From Pseudeuparius sepicola (Eukaryota; Arthropoda; Insecta; Coleoptera; Anthribidae): a stretch of 64,000 nucleotides of DNA. Below, one piece after another: positions 46,525 through 57,785 of the stretch. How positions within the stretch are numbered: the first letter of the stretch is position 1; each line of letters starts with the position of its first letter. Position numbers and translations under genes: made by a program. The notes under the pieces were generated by a model. That model was not told where the DNA came from, did not search any database, and saw nothing but the letters and a program-made list of their open reading frames with translations. The stretch lies in contig OY987299.1 in NCBI GenBank assembly GCA_963920635.1, positions 69,298,692 to 69,362,691 on the forward strand, given 5' to 3'.

Positions 46525-49500
46525 AATGGACAAGTATACTTAGGAATAAAAAATATTTTTTTTCATTGGAATTTGTAAAACATGTCTAGATAATCACGGA
46601 ACCCCGCCAACAGATTTTTTTGTCCATTAGTTCCAGCTTTTATACGCCTGGTGAGAAATAATCAAATTTCCAAGCATTTCAATGAAATATTTGGATTTTA
46701 CCGATCCCATTCTGAACTTATTAGACGCCCCCCATAAAATGTGACAGATGACATACGAGTCGATTGTTTAAGGATAATCAGCGGCAACACCGCATTTTGC
46801 AGTTGACATTGTGTTTTGTGCGTTTATTTATAACCTCACTTTCGCAGACGGGAACTTAATCATTTCTGTTCTCAGTTTGTTATAAGAATCTCGCTGTGAA
46901 TACTTTATTTTTTCGGATTATAATGAAGACAAGTTTTGTTAAAGCTTGTTCTGGTCACTACTTGCTTTGGTGTGTCAAGTTATTAATACAAACTGCGAGC
47001 AAAACCCGGAAAAATTAAGAGAAGGTATGTTTGTTGTTTATTTGATTATTGTTGTAATATTTATACTTAATTATGATTATATACGTAGCTGTGAATGCTC
47101 CCTTTAGGTCAACTAGAGAATGGACTTATGGATATGTGCAGAAGAAAGGACAAAATAATAATGAATGCAGGGTTAAGGCAAAAATAACCCCGACCCCGTT
47201 AACAAGAACAATAATTATAATGTCATTGTGGTTACCAATGCATAAAGATATTCGGTTGTGGAATGTGTAAAATGTGTTGTGATTGCCCAACATAAGTAGA
47301 TTAGTCCTAAATTATGCACATGCAGCATTACGTTTCTCGAGACGGCAACGAAATCAGAATCAAGAATCTCGTTTTTACAGCACACCAGCTAAGTACTGGT
47401 CCTACGCATAGTGCACTAATGTCTACCACAAATTGATAAAATACTTAGTCAGTACACCAGAAATCAAAAATTGAATAAATTAAAATGTAGGTTTGTATAG
47501 TAATAATTATTGAGAATGAAATAAATTGTTTCAAATTCTTATTTCCAGAGATGTTTTCGTATCTTGCAGTTTACCAAGAAATGATGCCAGCAGCAAAATT
47601 GATATATACCTATGGGGCAACCCCAAACGAAAAAATTCAGAAAACAAGAAAAATCCAAATTTCCACAGTTATTGATTTGTCACCAGCTTAAACTATTTAC
47701 CAAAATGGCACTGGAGGCATGCTAGATACTGGGGTAGCACAGAAACGAAAAACTCAGGTGCGTACGTGGCAATCGGGAGATCAAAAACAAGAAAAATCCA
47801 AATTTCCACAATTGATTTTTCACCAGCTTGAACTATTTACCAAAATGGCACTGGAGGCATGCTAGACACTGGGGTAGCACAGAAACGAAAAACTCAGGTG
47901 CGTACGTGGCAATCGGGAGATCAAAAACAAGAAAAATCCAAATTTCCACAATTGATTTTTCACCAGCTTGAACTATTTACCAAAATGGCACTGGAGGCAT
48001 GCTAGACACTGGGGTAGCACAGAAACGAAAAACTCAGGTGCGTACGTGGCAATCGGGAGATCAAAAACAAGAAAAATCCAAATTTCCACAATTGATTTTT
48101 CACCAGCTTGAACTATTTACCAAAATGGCACTGGAGGCATGCTAGCCACTGGGGTAGCACAGAAACGAAAAACTCAGGTGCGTACGTGGCAATCGGGAGA
48201 TCAAAAACAAGAAAAATCCAAATTTCCGCAATTAATTTTTTGCAGCTTGAAATATTTAACAAAATGTCACTAGAGGCTTGCTGGACACTGGGGTAGCACA
48301 GAAAGGAAAAAACTCAGGTGTGTACGTGGCGTTCGGGGGAAAATCAAAATACAAAATACAAGAAAAATTCTAACATCCAATAGTTGTTATAACAAAGGTT
48401 ACCAAAGTATAAATAAAACAATTAATGGTGTTTCTAATGGATAATGATATATTGGAAATATTTTGTTGATGTAACAATTTACTTTAGGTAAGCAAATAAT
48501 AATTTTTGTTTGTGAATAAAATTTGAAAAAGTCACAGGTCTAAGTATTTTATTACTATGTACTTCATGCGAAAAATCCGACCCCCCCTATTATTTTTCTA
48601 TTTTTTGTCGATAAGATATAAAAGTTGCAATGTAACTACTATGTCAGACATATATTTTTTCTTATTACAACAGTACCTAGTGTCGAATATACAGTGTCCG
48701 GCAGAAAGTACACACCATATGTTTTTTTTTTAATTTTATCAGAAAATTTTATTCTTGATAAAAGGTTGTGCATTCCTGCAAACTCAAAACGCAGTTTTCA
48801 AAATTTGAATATCTCATTTCGTATATGGGGGAGGTTTGAAAATATGAAAAAGACTAGAAAGTACCCTTAGCGTTGAATGAATGAATAATAAGAAACGCAG
48901 CCTTACGGGACGCAGCATAGCCGGCCCGAAAAGCGTTCGAGACAACAAAATACATATCCTTCCAGAAAAATAAAAAATATATAAAATTGTACCGTTAGCC
49001 TGTTGCACAGGGATCAGTGTTCTCGAAAACGTAAACAAGTTGTAAGAATTCGTGGTCGCTAGGCGGCTAGAACGAGTGGGGGCAACGAGGGACTTCAGGG
49101 TAAGCACACTCCGACCGGACACGCAATTTTATATGGACTCAACGCCCTTAGGTATTGTTAATTTTAGAGAAAACATGTAGGTATTATGAAAAGTTTAAAA
49201 TTAAAAGGTAAGGCCAGCAATGAAGTTTCAAGTTTCTATTCCATAAAACACCTTTTTGACGTTTTTATGATTTATGCCGTGTAGAAAATAAAACCACCAC
49301 TTTTTTTAATATGCCAATTACTTTTCAGAGATGTACCATTTTTCTGGTGCAAACTTTCTTCGTGTTATTTCTTTACTCCATGGTATATCATTTTTTACGA
49401 GTATGCATTCGGGAATATAATTTACCTAAATGGGTTTGAAGTAGTCGATTCAATTCGAGCGATGACCTACTATAAAGGTTTTCGACTAAAAACTTGGCTT

Positions 49501-50556
49501 TATTGCTTTTTACATGTCATGTTTTGAACAATATCTAGAGCTGACACCTATTATATGTGTTGGAACCGATGCAGGTCTTACTGACTTACATTCTGTAAGT
49601 AAGGGCTCAATATGTTTAATTGCCCAATCTTCTATACCTATTAATCCCTGTTTATTAATAAACCATTATAACAATTTTTTTATATTCTAACCAGGTCAGT
49701 GCTGGACGTCTATAGGATTCGATGACTTTTCTGTCTCAATTTCTAATAAATCAATTATTAACTCCACTGTTTATGTCTTGCTTTGAAAAGAACTGGTAAT
49801 GCTTTTTGAATATCATTAGATTTAGCTTCAGGCCAAAATATCAGTTCCTTCATACAACTAGCAATCGGCGGAATATACTTTACAGAAAACTGTATGACAA
49901 AAATCATCAACTATTATAAAATATTACTTTGAACCTGGTCGGTTCTTCTCATAATGTATCAGCACTTGTATCCTTTTGTACCACACTCCTATACTTTTGT
50001 CAAAATAAAATCGACTCTTGTTTACAATAAACAAATTGCTAGGTTTTGTAGATAACTGGCATTATCTCTGAGTCGTTAATAGAGTTCTCAGGAGAATATA
50101 ATGATTGTGATGCTGCTACCTACCTGAATCTCAGTAAAACAAGTATTATTATTGACAAACAAAAATACAATTTTATTGAAATTTCGCTTGTACTTGAACA
50201 AACAGGTACAAAAAAGTCTTTTTCCTAATCATTTCCGTCATCTAATGGAATGAATGGCGAAAATACAGTGAAAATAGATCAAATGTAGGTAAAATATTAG
50301 CAGGATCTGATTTGTCCTTGCAGATTTATAGGTTAAGTTCTCTTGACATTGAGGCGGGCCTGGCGCGGCGTTGCCAAACGTGGCGCCTGGCAGTAAATTT
50401 AGGTAAAAATAAAATCTAACAGGTAGTTACGTATATTGAACTTTAAAAATTAATTGCGGGAAAACGGGGGCGAATTTTTTTTAAAAAAAAATACAGCAAG
50501 TATATCTCACCCAATACTATCCGATGAGCAAATAAAAAAAGTGGTGTATTAGTCCA
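46525..50556. repeat. Sequence X, right copy (inside M)
   Basis: An inverted counterpart of 35906-41625. It starts directly after the left arm of M and overlaps the C-terminal codons of the transposase at its right end. It lacks the two insertions found in the left copy and has five units of the 140-bp repeat. Confidence 0.8.
47640..48340. repeat. 140-bp tandem repeat, 5 units (right copy of X)
   Basis: The units carry GGGGTAGCACAGAAACG at 47731, 47871, 48011, 48151 and 48290. The middle units differ by only a few bases, a sign of recent amplification or exchange, while the last is more diverged. Confidence 0.92.
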
Positions 50557-51639
50557 TTGTTCAAAATGTGATCCATTCTGTTGCACACATAATTCACGTC
50601 GACGCCGAACGGATTGAACAGCATCGATTAAATTGCCATTTCTCAATTCATCGCACGCATTTATGATATGATCAATAAGTTGTTCCCTTGTTTCTACAGG
50701 AGTCGCATAGACTTGTTTTTTTAAAAATCCCCATACGAAGAAGTCCAGAGGTGTTATGTCCGGAGAACGTGGTGGCCAAGCGACCGGTCCCCCTCGTCCG
50801 ATCCACCTATTTGGAAAGTTATTATTTAACCAGTTCCTCACATTTCGGTGAAAATGTGCAGGACAGCCGTCAAGTTGGAACCAAGCCAACAATCTTAAGT
50901 TTAAAGGAATGTCTTCCCACATATTATTATGCTCAGCTACTAAAAACTCCAAAAAATTGTCACCATTCACTCGCTGTGGCAAAAAAAAGGGTCCAAACAG
51001 ATGATGGTTGTACAGTCCAATCCAAACATTGACACTAAATTCGACCTGAAATTTTCTTGGCCGGATTGCATGTGGGTTTTCTTGTGCCCAAATATGCTGA
51101 TTATGAAAGTTTACTACTCCACGACGAGTAAAACACGACTCGTCCGTCCATAAAATGTTATTTAAAAATTGTCTATTTCCTTCAATTGACTCCAAAATCC
51201 ATCGGAAAAACACTAATCTTCTTTCTGCATCGCCGGGCCTTAAACCTTTTACGGGTTGTAGATGATACGCATGCCTGTGATCTCTTTTTAAAGCTCGCAA
51301 AATTGCAGACTTTGAAACACGTAGGGCCACTGACACTCTTCTGCTACTTGTTGTAGGATTCCTATCGAATTCACGAAGAATCTCATTGTTGCGTCTGACT
51401 TGTTGGATATTGTTTTCATTTCCTCGTTCGACGATTCTAGTTCTCAGACCGCGAGTTCTGATTTGCCGGTGCATGTTAACAAACACCGAGGGACGCGGAT
51501 GGCGCCTATTTGGAAATCGCCTCCGGTATTCTCTGGCTGCTTCCGCAGAGTTCCCATTTGCAACTCCATAGCAGAAATGGATGTCAGCCTGCTCTTCATT
51601 TGTAAATTGGAACGGCATTTTAATTATTAACAAAGACAA
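50443..51639 (-). CDS. Mariner/Tc1-superfamily transposase, intact, DD36D spacing
   Basis: One uninterrupted frame of 398 codons; a start at the second Met (51618, MPFQFTNEEQ) is more family-like. The N-terminal half has two helix-turn-helix-like parts (NGNSAEAAREYRRRFPNRRH, VSVALRVSKSAILRALKR). The catalytic core has WTDESCF (first Asp), FQLDGCPAHF (second Asp) and PPRSPDITPLDFFVWG (third Asp). I count 36 residues between the second and third Asp. The natural C-end is near CVQQNGSHFEQ; the last ~30 residues read into sequence X. It would cut and paste elements with TA targets. The gene sits 230 bp from the right inverted arm, pointing inward. Confidence 0.92.
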   Translation of the reverse strand: MSLLIIKMPFQFTNEEQADIHFCYGVANGNSAEAAREYRRRFPNRRHPRPSVFVNMHRQIRTRGLRTRIVERGNENNIQQVRRNNEILREFDRNPTTSSRRVSVALRVSKSAILRALKRDHRHAYHLQPVKGLRPGDAERRLVFFRWILESIEGNRQFLNNILWTDESCFTRRGVVNFHNQHIWAQENPHAIRPRKFQVEFSVNVWIGLYNHHLFGPFFLPQRVNGDNFLEFLVAEHNNMWEDIPLNLRLLAWFQLDGCPAHFHRNVRNWLNNNFPNRWIGRGGPVAWPPRSPDITPLDFFVWGFLKKQVYATPVETREQLIDHIINACDELRNGNLIDAVQSVRRRRELCVQQNGSHFEQWTNTPLFLFAHRIVLGEIYLLYFFLKKIRPRFPAINF

Positions 51640-54600
51640 ACTGCGGCGCTGCTACGTTCATCTACTGGATGACAGATTATTGTATTATTAACTGTCAATA
51701 AGATTTTCTTTTCCATGGCACACTTATCTTCACCAGTACGGCGATGCAGAAAGGACATTAATATTTTGCCGATGGATTTTGTAGTCAAAGGAAATAAGAC
51801 AATTTTTAAATAACATTTTATGGGCGGAAGAATCATGTTTTACTCGTCGTGGTATAATTTAGAATTCTACAAATTTAGAATTATAAAAATTATTAAGAAA
51901 TAATACAGATTTGATAAAAATGTTAAAATGATAATAAAGTAATGTACCTCAAACCAAGTGCCAGTTTATTTTTAAAATTGTTTCCATAAAATTAAAAATA
52001 AAATAGCTGAATCCGATAAGTGTTCCATAATTAATTTCTGTTATTTGCGATATTTATCAATAATCTTAGAAAACACATTTTTAGGCAAAAAAGGCTGAGA
52101 TGGAAACGAAATAATTTATTTACTACACAACCGTGGCAGATACAAAAAAATGTCAAGATACACTTTTTGTAGAGAATTGAAAGAACTTTACGAAAAAACC
52201 TTCATATTATCACTAAATATCGTAGTCAAAAAGGTGGTACTACACATCAAATTTGGTTTAAATATCTCCACTGGTTCGGACAGTGTAAAAAATACTTCAT
52301 ATTTTTTCCAACACTTCAACGCCCTGTATCTCGGAAATTAAGCTTTCCCCGATATATGTTGATATAAAATTTTCATTTTAGATTATCTTTTTCTATCTAA
52401 TGTTAAAGTCCTACCACATAAAAGTGAACCACCCTGTATAGGTACGCTACCAGTTTTACAAAATAACAAAATTAAGGTTTGTACGGAGTACGGTGACAGA
52501 AATGAGACATGCACAATGCACATGCACACGTAATAATGAGTCAATTCTGCGTACATCTGTGGCTTGTGGCTTACAAGAAGTCTATAATTTCTTAGTTAAA
52601 AAGGTACTCCTAGTTTATTTATACCTACTTTTCTACTTACAATAAATATGTAAAAGATGTACCTATATAATATATTATATCTGTAAAGATACAGAAAAAC
52701 GCAGAATTGACCTATACATATAAAACATTAAAAAGACTATTTATGAATCAAAGGTCGGGTCGTAGCGATTATTATTTGAAATGTGAAACAATTTCCAGGG
52801 GCCCAAGCTCCACCGGAAATTTCTCCGGGGGGGGGGGGGACGAGCCGTATACGGGACGCTTCGATGACAGTTTGAAAAACAAAAGATCTGGAAACGTGGA
52901 AATCCACGCCTACTGATGTAGTTCGTGTTACTAGTAGTTCATGTAGATTCTCTGCAAAAATGAGAAAGGGAGTTTTAATTTAAGGCTTTCATTTCTTATT
53001 AAAAAAATTTTGATGTCAGTCAAGACAGTTTTTCATCTATATGTTCAGTTCTCTATATTTAATCAAATATTTATAATTTTTTTATGATAACAAATAACAT
53101 AATGATAATATGTATATAGCCAGTTAATATTGAACGTGTTCTCAAAAGGGGCTATACCTCCAAACGCAGGGACTTGACCGAAATAAGGGGGAAACAATGA
53201 CTGGATGCCCTGTGAAAATTAGGTAGGTACTTTGTATGCTATTTTTCGTACCATAAACTCTCACAATTGTTATGCCATTTTATTTTTGCGAACTTTATAA
53301 TTAAATTGAAGTATAAACTTAAAAGCATACTGATTATAATGACGGCAATTTTTTTCTCAATTTCGCAACGTTTCTTTTTAATTTGAGTACGTAAAACTCG
53401 CTCAACTTGTATGATATTTGTTATTTCACTTCATTATATCATGGTTGCTTGAACCATAGAATGGCAAACTGATTAAATAAAGAGAAACTATTTTTTTTAT
53501 TTTACAATATCACTTCTATTTTCTAATATGACAAACCTGTCCAAATGGTATGCCATTTTAAATATCGACATTTCAGGTTACATATTTCTTATTTCAATGC
53601 ATTTTTCTTTGAGTAAAATGACGGATACTTGTTCAATAACTCTACTAGATGTTTTTAATGTGAGGTATACTTGGACATGCGCAAAAGATATGTCATTTTT
53701 TCTGTAGCTGATGTATCACACAACCATGTATACTTCTTAATGGCAGCCTGTTTAGAAACGCGGATAAATCGTATTTTAAAATGCATATATACCCGACCGT
53801 TATCACCGTTTGGGCTTATGCAAACGGCATGCCTGTGAAACTTCAACTATCTTATTTTACTTGAATTTTATTGTGGATTCATGGCTGCCTGGGTGAAATC
53901 GTATCGAAACGCTTAATTTGCAAACAAATATTAATTAATTTTAATATATGAAGGACCCGGGACGACTCTTTAGTTTATCAGTTGTTAACAACAGAATATG
54001 CGTACTATAGCACCCTCCAAAAGGCATACTGGGTAAAATCACGTCTCAAAATCTGTCACTATCTCCCGGTCTATTAGTACAATGAAAAAACTAGTGACAT
54101 AGATGGAAAGTTACATGTTCAGTTTCAGAAATTTCCTAAATAACTATTATATTTTTGCCAATACCTATTGGCAAAAACTAAATATTTTAACAGAACGTTC
54201 AAATTTGGCACATGTAAAATTGAGAATAAAACAACTTTTTCTAGTAAAACGTTTTGAAATTTTAAGAAATAAGACCATTTTAAGCCATTGTTTAATGTTA
54301 TTTTTGACAGATAGCGAAAGTCATGTGACCGCGTTTGAGTAGGCCATTTTTTTAGCCTTTTTAAAGCAAAAGCTAACGCCTAAGCTAAATTTCAAAATAA
54401 ATTATTAGTAAAAAAATTTTGGAGGACACTGATAGCTTACTAGAAGTTATCTACATGCATTTTATTACCACAATGACTGTCCCCGGTCTGCCAACGCTTA
54501 TCACACCATCCACGGTCAAACGAAGCCTGAATCACGAGTAGGTATAAACAAAATTATTAGGTACCTACATTCCTTTCTCCATCGACGCCTAAACTGAGCC

Positions 54601-54779
54601 CGAATGAAACTGATGCGCTGCGCTACCGGCGAGGACGAAGGGAATGGAACCACGGGCGTCTTGCGGCGTGGCATGCAATAATCTTTACTAACACAGCAGA
54701 AATTAAGCTTGCGATAGTAACCAAATATATCTGAATATTTTTCTTTCGTCGCAGTGAAACATAATGCCTGTAATAGTAA

Positions 54780-54991
54780 TGTATGTTCGCAGGGCAGCAA
54801 AGATTTTTTATAAATAACTGTTTTGCTATAACACGAAGGTACTTTTTGGTCGCAGTAACGTACTTAACAGTTACAGTAAAGTAGTAGCAGCAAAGTGCGC
54901 TCTACTGAAACAGATAAGTGGGGCTATCCCTTTTAAAAAACTGTGGACAAAAAAGTCAGCAAAGAGTTTTCTCCTGGGGATTTTCTCAGTG
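54780..54991. repeat. Right subterminal region of G
   Basis: Repeats of CTTTGCTGC-type motifs read on the minus strand, parallel to those at 33590-33900 at the other end, with the terminal CTCAGTG at 54985-54991. Confidence 0.6.
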
Positions 54992-54993
54992 TA

Positions 54994-55828
54994 CAGTCCC
55001 GCGCGAAATGACCGAGCTGCTTACACTGATAGCAGCTTCTATTGTTTTCTAGAGACGATTTATCACGCGTTTGGCGATAGTATTTTTTCTGAGGACAATC
55101 TCGGGCAAAATGGCCTATTTCTTGACAATTGAAACATCCTTGGGTGGTTCGCGGCGGCGTCTCTGGCTTATTTGGGCAATGTTGTGCAATGTGACCGAAT
55201 TGTTGACAACTAAAGCATTTATAGCTCTTCTTTTCGGGCTCGGCTTTTACCGCGCTGCTACCTACTCCTCGGCACTCCCTATTGTACTGGGGTGTCCTTA
55301 TTATTCTCTCAATTGATTCCTCCCTCTCCGCGTAATCTAATGCCTCTGCCATAGTTTTTGCTTCTAAGGATAGAACTCGTTGTTTAATAGGCATTAATAA
55401 TCCTAGTACGAACTGCGTGGTAATATCCACTTCGAGCATTTCCTTGAGAACGCGATTCTTGGCCGGATCGTTTACGAACGTCACCGTCCTATTCCCTAGA
55501 ATTTTTAGGCGCGTTAAAAATTGTCTACAGTGTTCACCGTATCTCTGACTTGCTTCAATAAACATTTTGATAGCTGTTCCCGGTATAAATCTTCGCTCAA
55601 ATTGTTTTTGAATAGCCTTAAGGCTACGCCAGTTTGCAGTTTTTTGTAAGTTTGTTTCCTCGTCGATTAACTGTTTAGCGCTACCCCTCAACTTTAATCT
55701 AGCTATTGCGACTTTTTGTTTTTCGGACCATCCTGCGAGTAATGCCGTTTCTTCAATTACGCTTAAGAATTCCTCTATTTTGCTCCTATTCTTGCTGCTA
55801 CCCCTAGATTTTCTTGTCCGTTTGGCAT
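54994..55828 (-). pseudogene. Gypsy-A gag with three CCHC zinc knuckles
   Basis: The likely start is ATG at 55828 (MPNGQENLG), with a frame shift about 17 codons in. The main part (to 54994) has a capsid-type domain (KAIQKQFERRFIPGT, CRQFLTRLKILGNRT) and then three knuckles of the form CX2CX4HX4C: CFSCQQFGHIAQHC, CFNCQEIGHFARDC and CYQCKQLGHFARDC. The last knuckle ends exactly at the G insertion, and the apparent tail after it is G sequence. The protein would package element RNA. Confidence 0.88.
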
Positions 55829-56219
55829 TTTTGAATATTTACTTTCATAATATTATTTGTTTCACAAAGAATTTGCCCGTTCACTATTAATTTTTAGATG
55901 GAATTATGCGTTACCTTAAAACTAATGTCCCTAATACCTATTTTACCTATCACCGCTTTCCTAACACTGTAAAAATTGTCGTACCGCTACTTCTAGTACA
56001 CCACACGTTATCTTTTTAGCAACTTTAAGTTTTTTTTTAAAAAAAACTTCCTGTCAAATTTGAGAACTCACCCCTCCGTTATCGTCCCTTTGACTCCACA
56101 ATTGTATTCCACAAATTGTTTACCAAAAAAAACCTTTATTGTGAATTTTGCCTTTATTTTCCCGAATTTTTTTCCTGAATTTTTTCCAAACTACCCCTAT
56201 CCGTTAACCCTTATAACAC

Positions 56220-56235
56220 CCCACACCTGACACCA
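56220..56235 (-). other. Gypsy-A primer binding site, tRNA-Leu-like
   Basis: On the minus strand TGGTGTCAGGTGTGGG begins two bases after the LTR. It matches, with one change, the complement of tRNA-Leu(CAG)-type 3' ends as I recall them. 55829-56219 is the 5' leader, AT-rich, with no gene. Confidence 0.65.
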
Positions 56236-56237
56236 AA

Positions 56238-57092
56238 TGTGGAATCCCACCCAGTTAGATATAAGTTGGCGAGCGGATTTGTACCGGGTGGTCCACAAAG
56301 TCACTTTGTTTTGGCGTGAGCCTAGGAATTTAACGGAAACAAACGGTAAATTTGACAATTTATTGCAACTAAGTATGATAGCCAAATGCATAAAAACAAA
56401 ATAAAAAAAATATTGAAGAGCAATTTTTTAGTACAAGCGCAATTTTATGAATTAAACACTGTGTAGCTAGAATATAGTTTATAGCGTGCTGACAATGAAT
56501 ATTAAATAGGTATAATCGATAAATTTATCCAACAACACGAATAATAAATAAAATTCAGAATTATTTTCCCAGGCGCTTGAGTTACAAAACAAAAGTAGAC
56601 CGAGAGTTAAACAAAGCGAGTAGTTTCCCTAGTTTAGTTTCATCATACAATGCCCTGGTGGAAAATTAGCAAAAATTCATAACACTGTAGCAAACCAGTC
56701 AGAGATGTGTTTTATAAAATAAAATTCAAATGCATAATTTAAAACAAATTCTACGCAACTCAAACTTTCAAGAAAGAACACAAAAAATCAAAATTCGCTT
56801 ACTTGTGGTTAGCTCAAAGGTCAGTAGTACTTAGCATAAATCGATCACTTTTGAGAGGTTTATTAGGTATATCAATTATCGTAAATCAATCTCTTGGATC
56901 ATGTTTTCGATCAATTTATGGTACCTCTCCCTTTGGCGGCACCGCGGCCTAATGCAGTAACCTAATAATTATTAAGACTTTTGATTTACTGACATGGGGC
57001 CCCGGAGAGAATCTGGCGAAAAAACTAACGTAAGTGACCAGTTTGGGAACCGAATTTTATATATTTCTGTTAAAAATCCCGCGGGGACCACA
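56238..57092 (-). mobile_element. Gypsy-A 5' LTR, promoter deleted
   Basis: 855 bp, TGTGG...CCACA, followed on the outside by GTGT (57093-57096). It lacks the ~238 bp found at 5852-6089 of the 3' LTR, including the TATA box (join at 56832/56833). It keeps the intact GTGAC site (57034-57038) that Gypsy-B used in the other LTR. Confidence 0.9.
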
Positions 57093-57096
57093 GTGT

Positions 57097-57785
57097 TTTG
57101 AAACCTATTAGTTATTTTAGAAACAAGGTAATTTGTGTCTAGTGCGCGTGTGTCCTGGCGGAAGGGAACCGTCCAGGTGTTATTATAGCCTCTGGATAGA
57201 GTCGTGCCGTCCAGAAATATTGGTGCTGCTCGCACCCACACTTGAGCGCTGTAAGGGGAATTCTCCCCCCTGACCCAGAACGGACAATATGGGCATGGAC
57301 AGTGGAGCCTGAGACACAGACGGGTGAACTGCTTACGGGAGATCCGCGGCGAGTTCAGACGGTCTGGGTGGCTGGAAGCCGTTCCCGTTGAGCACGTTCG
57401 GGTTTGTTTATTTTGTATTTGTGGTACTGGTTAGTCATACAGTGTAGCTATGCCGCGGGCAGTTACTACGTCCAGTAGTGTATGTCGCAAGGTGGAGCCG
57501 GTGCAGAAGCATGCCGGTCGGAACGTTCGAGGCGCACCGGATGGTGACCGGGAAGTGGGCAACGGACGTGGGAGCGGAGAGCACGGTACTCGTCAAGGAC
57601 CGCGTCGTACCGACCAGCGAGGTAAGCTCTTCCCCCACACACCCATCACGACAGTATTCACCACTCACCTTGTGCGAAATAAATCAGTGTTGTAACGTAC
57701 TCGAGGATTTTCGTTGTCGACCCACGCCCTGATACTATTCGGCCTTTCACGCTGCCGATCAACCGGGACCTCGTCAATATTTACA
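57097..57785 (+). mobile_element. Probable rest of the BEL 3' LTR
   Basis: If Gypsy-A landed in the BEL LTR, the LTR resumes here. A GC-rich body, AATAAA at 57679-57684 followed by a GT-rich stretch, and a possible TTTACA end at 57785 fit an LTR. There is also a GC-rich open stretch from ATG 57450 to a GTAAGC donor-like site at 57620. The assignment cannot be confirmed without a second BEL LTR. 57786-58142 shows nothing that I can name. Confidence 0.4.

Larger units (their letters stand above)
45943..52436 (-). mobile_element. Mariner-superfamily element M with 570-bp inverted ends
   Basis: Ends CAGGGTGGTTCACTTTTATG and complement are flanked by TA (45941-45942, 52437-52438). The inverted arms run to 46513 and from 51868. 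A transposase frame lies next to the right arm, and 4 kb of sequence X fill the left half. Tc1/mariner elements usually have one gene between short ends, so M is unusually large. Confidence 0.9.
44763..54071. mobile_element. Foldback element N with M in its middle
   Basis: Arms at 44763-45534 and 53627-54071 are inverted copies (starting GACCGGGAGATAGTGACAG), and contain mirrored 63-codon frames (45307-45498 +, 53655-53846 -) that reflect the shared DNA and not a known protein. The left arm is longer by a small MITE near 44912. Sequence between the arms includes all of M. 45535-45942 and 52439-53626 are AT-rich with no gene that I can see, other than the AT run and a G13 tract near 52827. Confidence 0.75.
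33496..54991. mobile_element. 21.5-kb CACTA-like element G with nested insertions
   Basis: The left end is CACTCAGAAAATTTTTTC and the right end read inward is CACTGAGAAAATCCCC. TA lies outside both (33494-33495, 54992-54993). With G and one TA removed, the gag frame runs on through the third CCHC knuckle into the protease linker, which independently fixes both ends. Subterminal sequence on both sides repeats ACTTTGCTG-like motifs (33590-33900, 54780-54930), as in element F. No transposase is recognised. 34286-35400 and 54072-54780 are AT-rich with nothing that I can name. Confidence 0.75.

Noticed and set aside
38866..48340. 140-bp repeats considered as a CRISPR-like array
   Set aside because: Units are near-identical along their full length with no spacer variation, in an animal genome.
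37308..49122. Paired 102-codon frames that begin MSGRSVLTLKSLVAPTR in both X copies
   Set aside because: Both lie in the mirrored DNA and differ at many sites; no domain, splice or upstream signal supports a gene.
46038..52341. Identical 63-codon frames in the inverted arms of M
   Set aside because: They sit inside the terminal inverted repeats, so identity is due to the repeat.
54516..54800. 94-codon minus-strand frame in the right part of G considered as a gene
   Set aside because: No motif, and it lies in subterminal repeat sequence.
57450..57620. GC-rich open stretch ending at a GTAAGC considered as a host gene exon
   Set aside because: Two overlapping frames are equally open because of GC content and no family is recognised; it more likely belongs to the BEL LTR.
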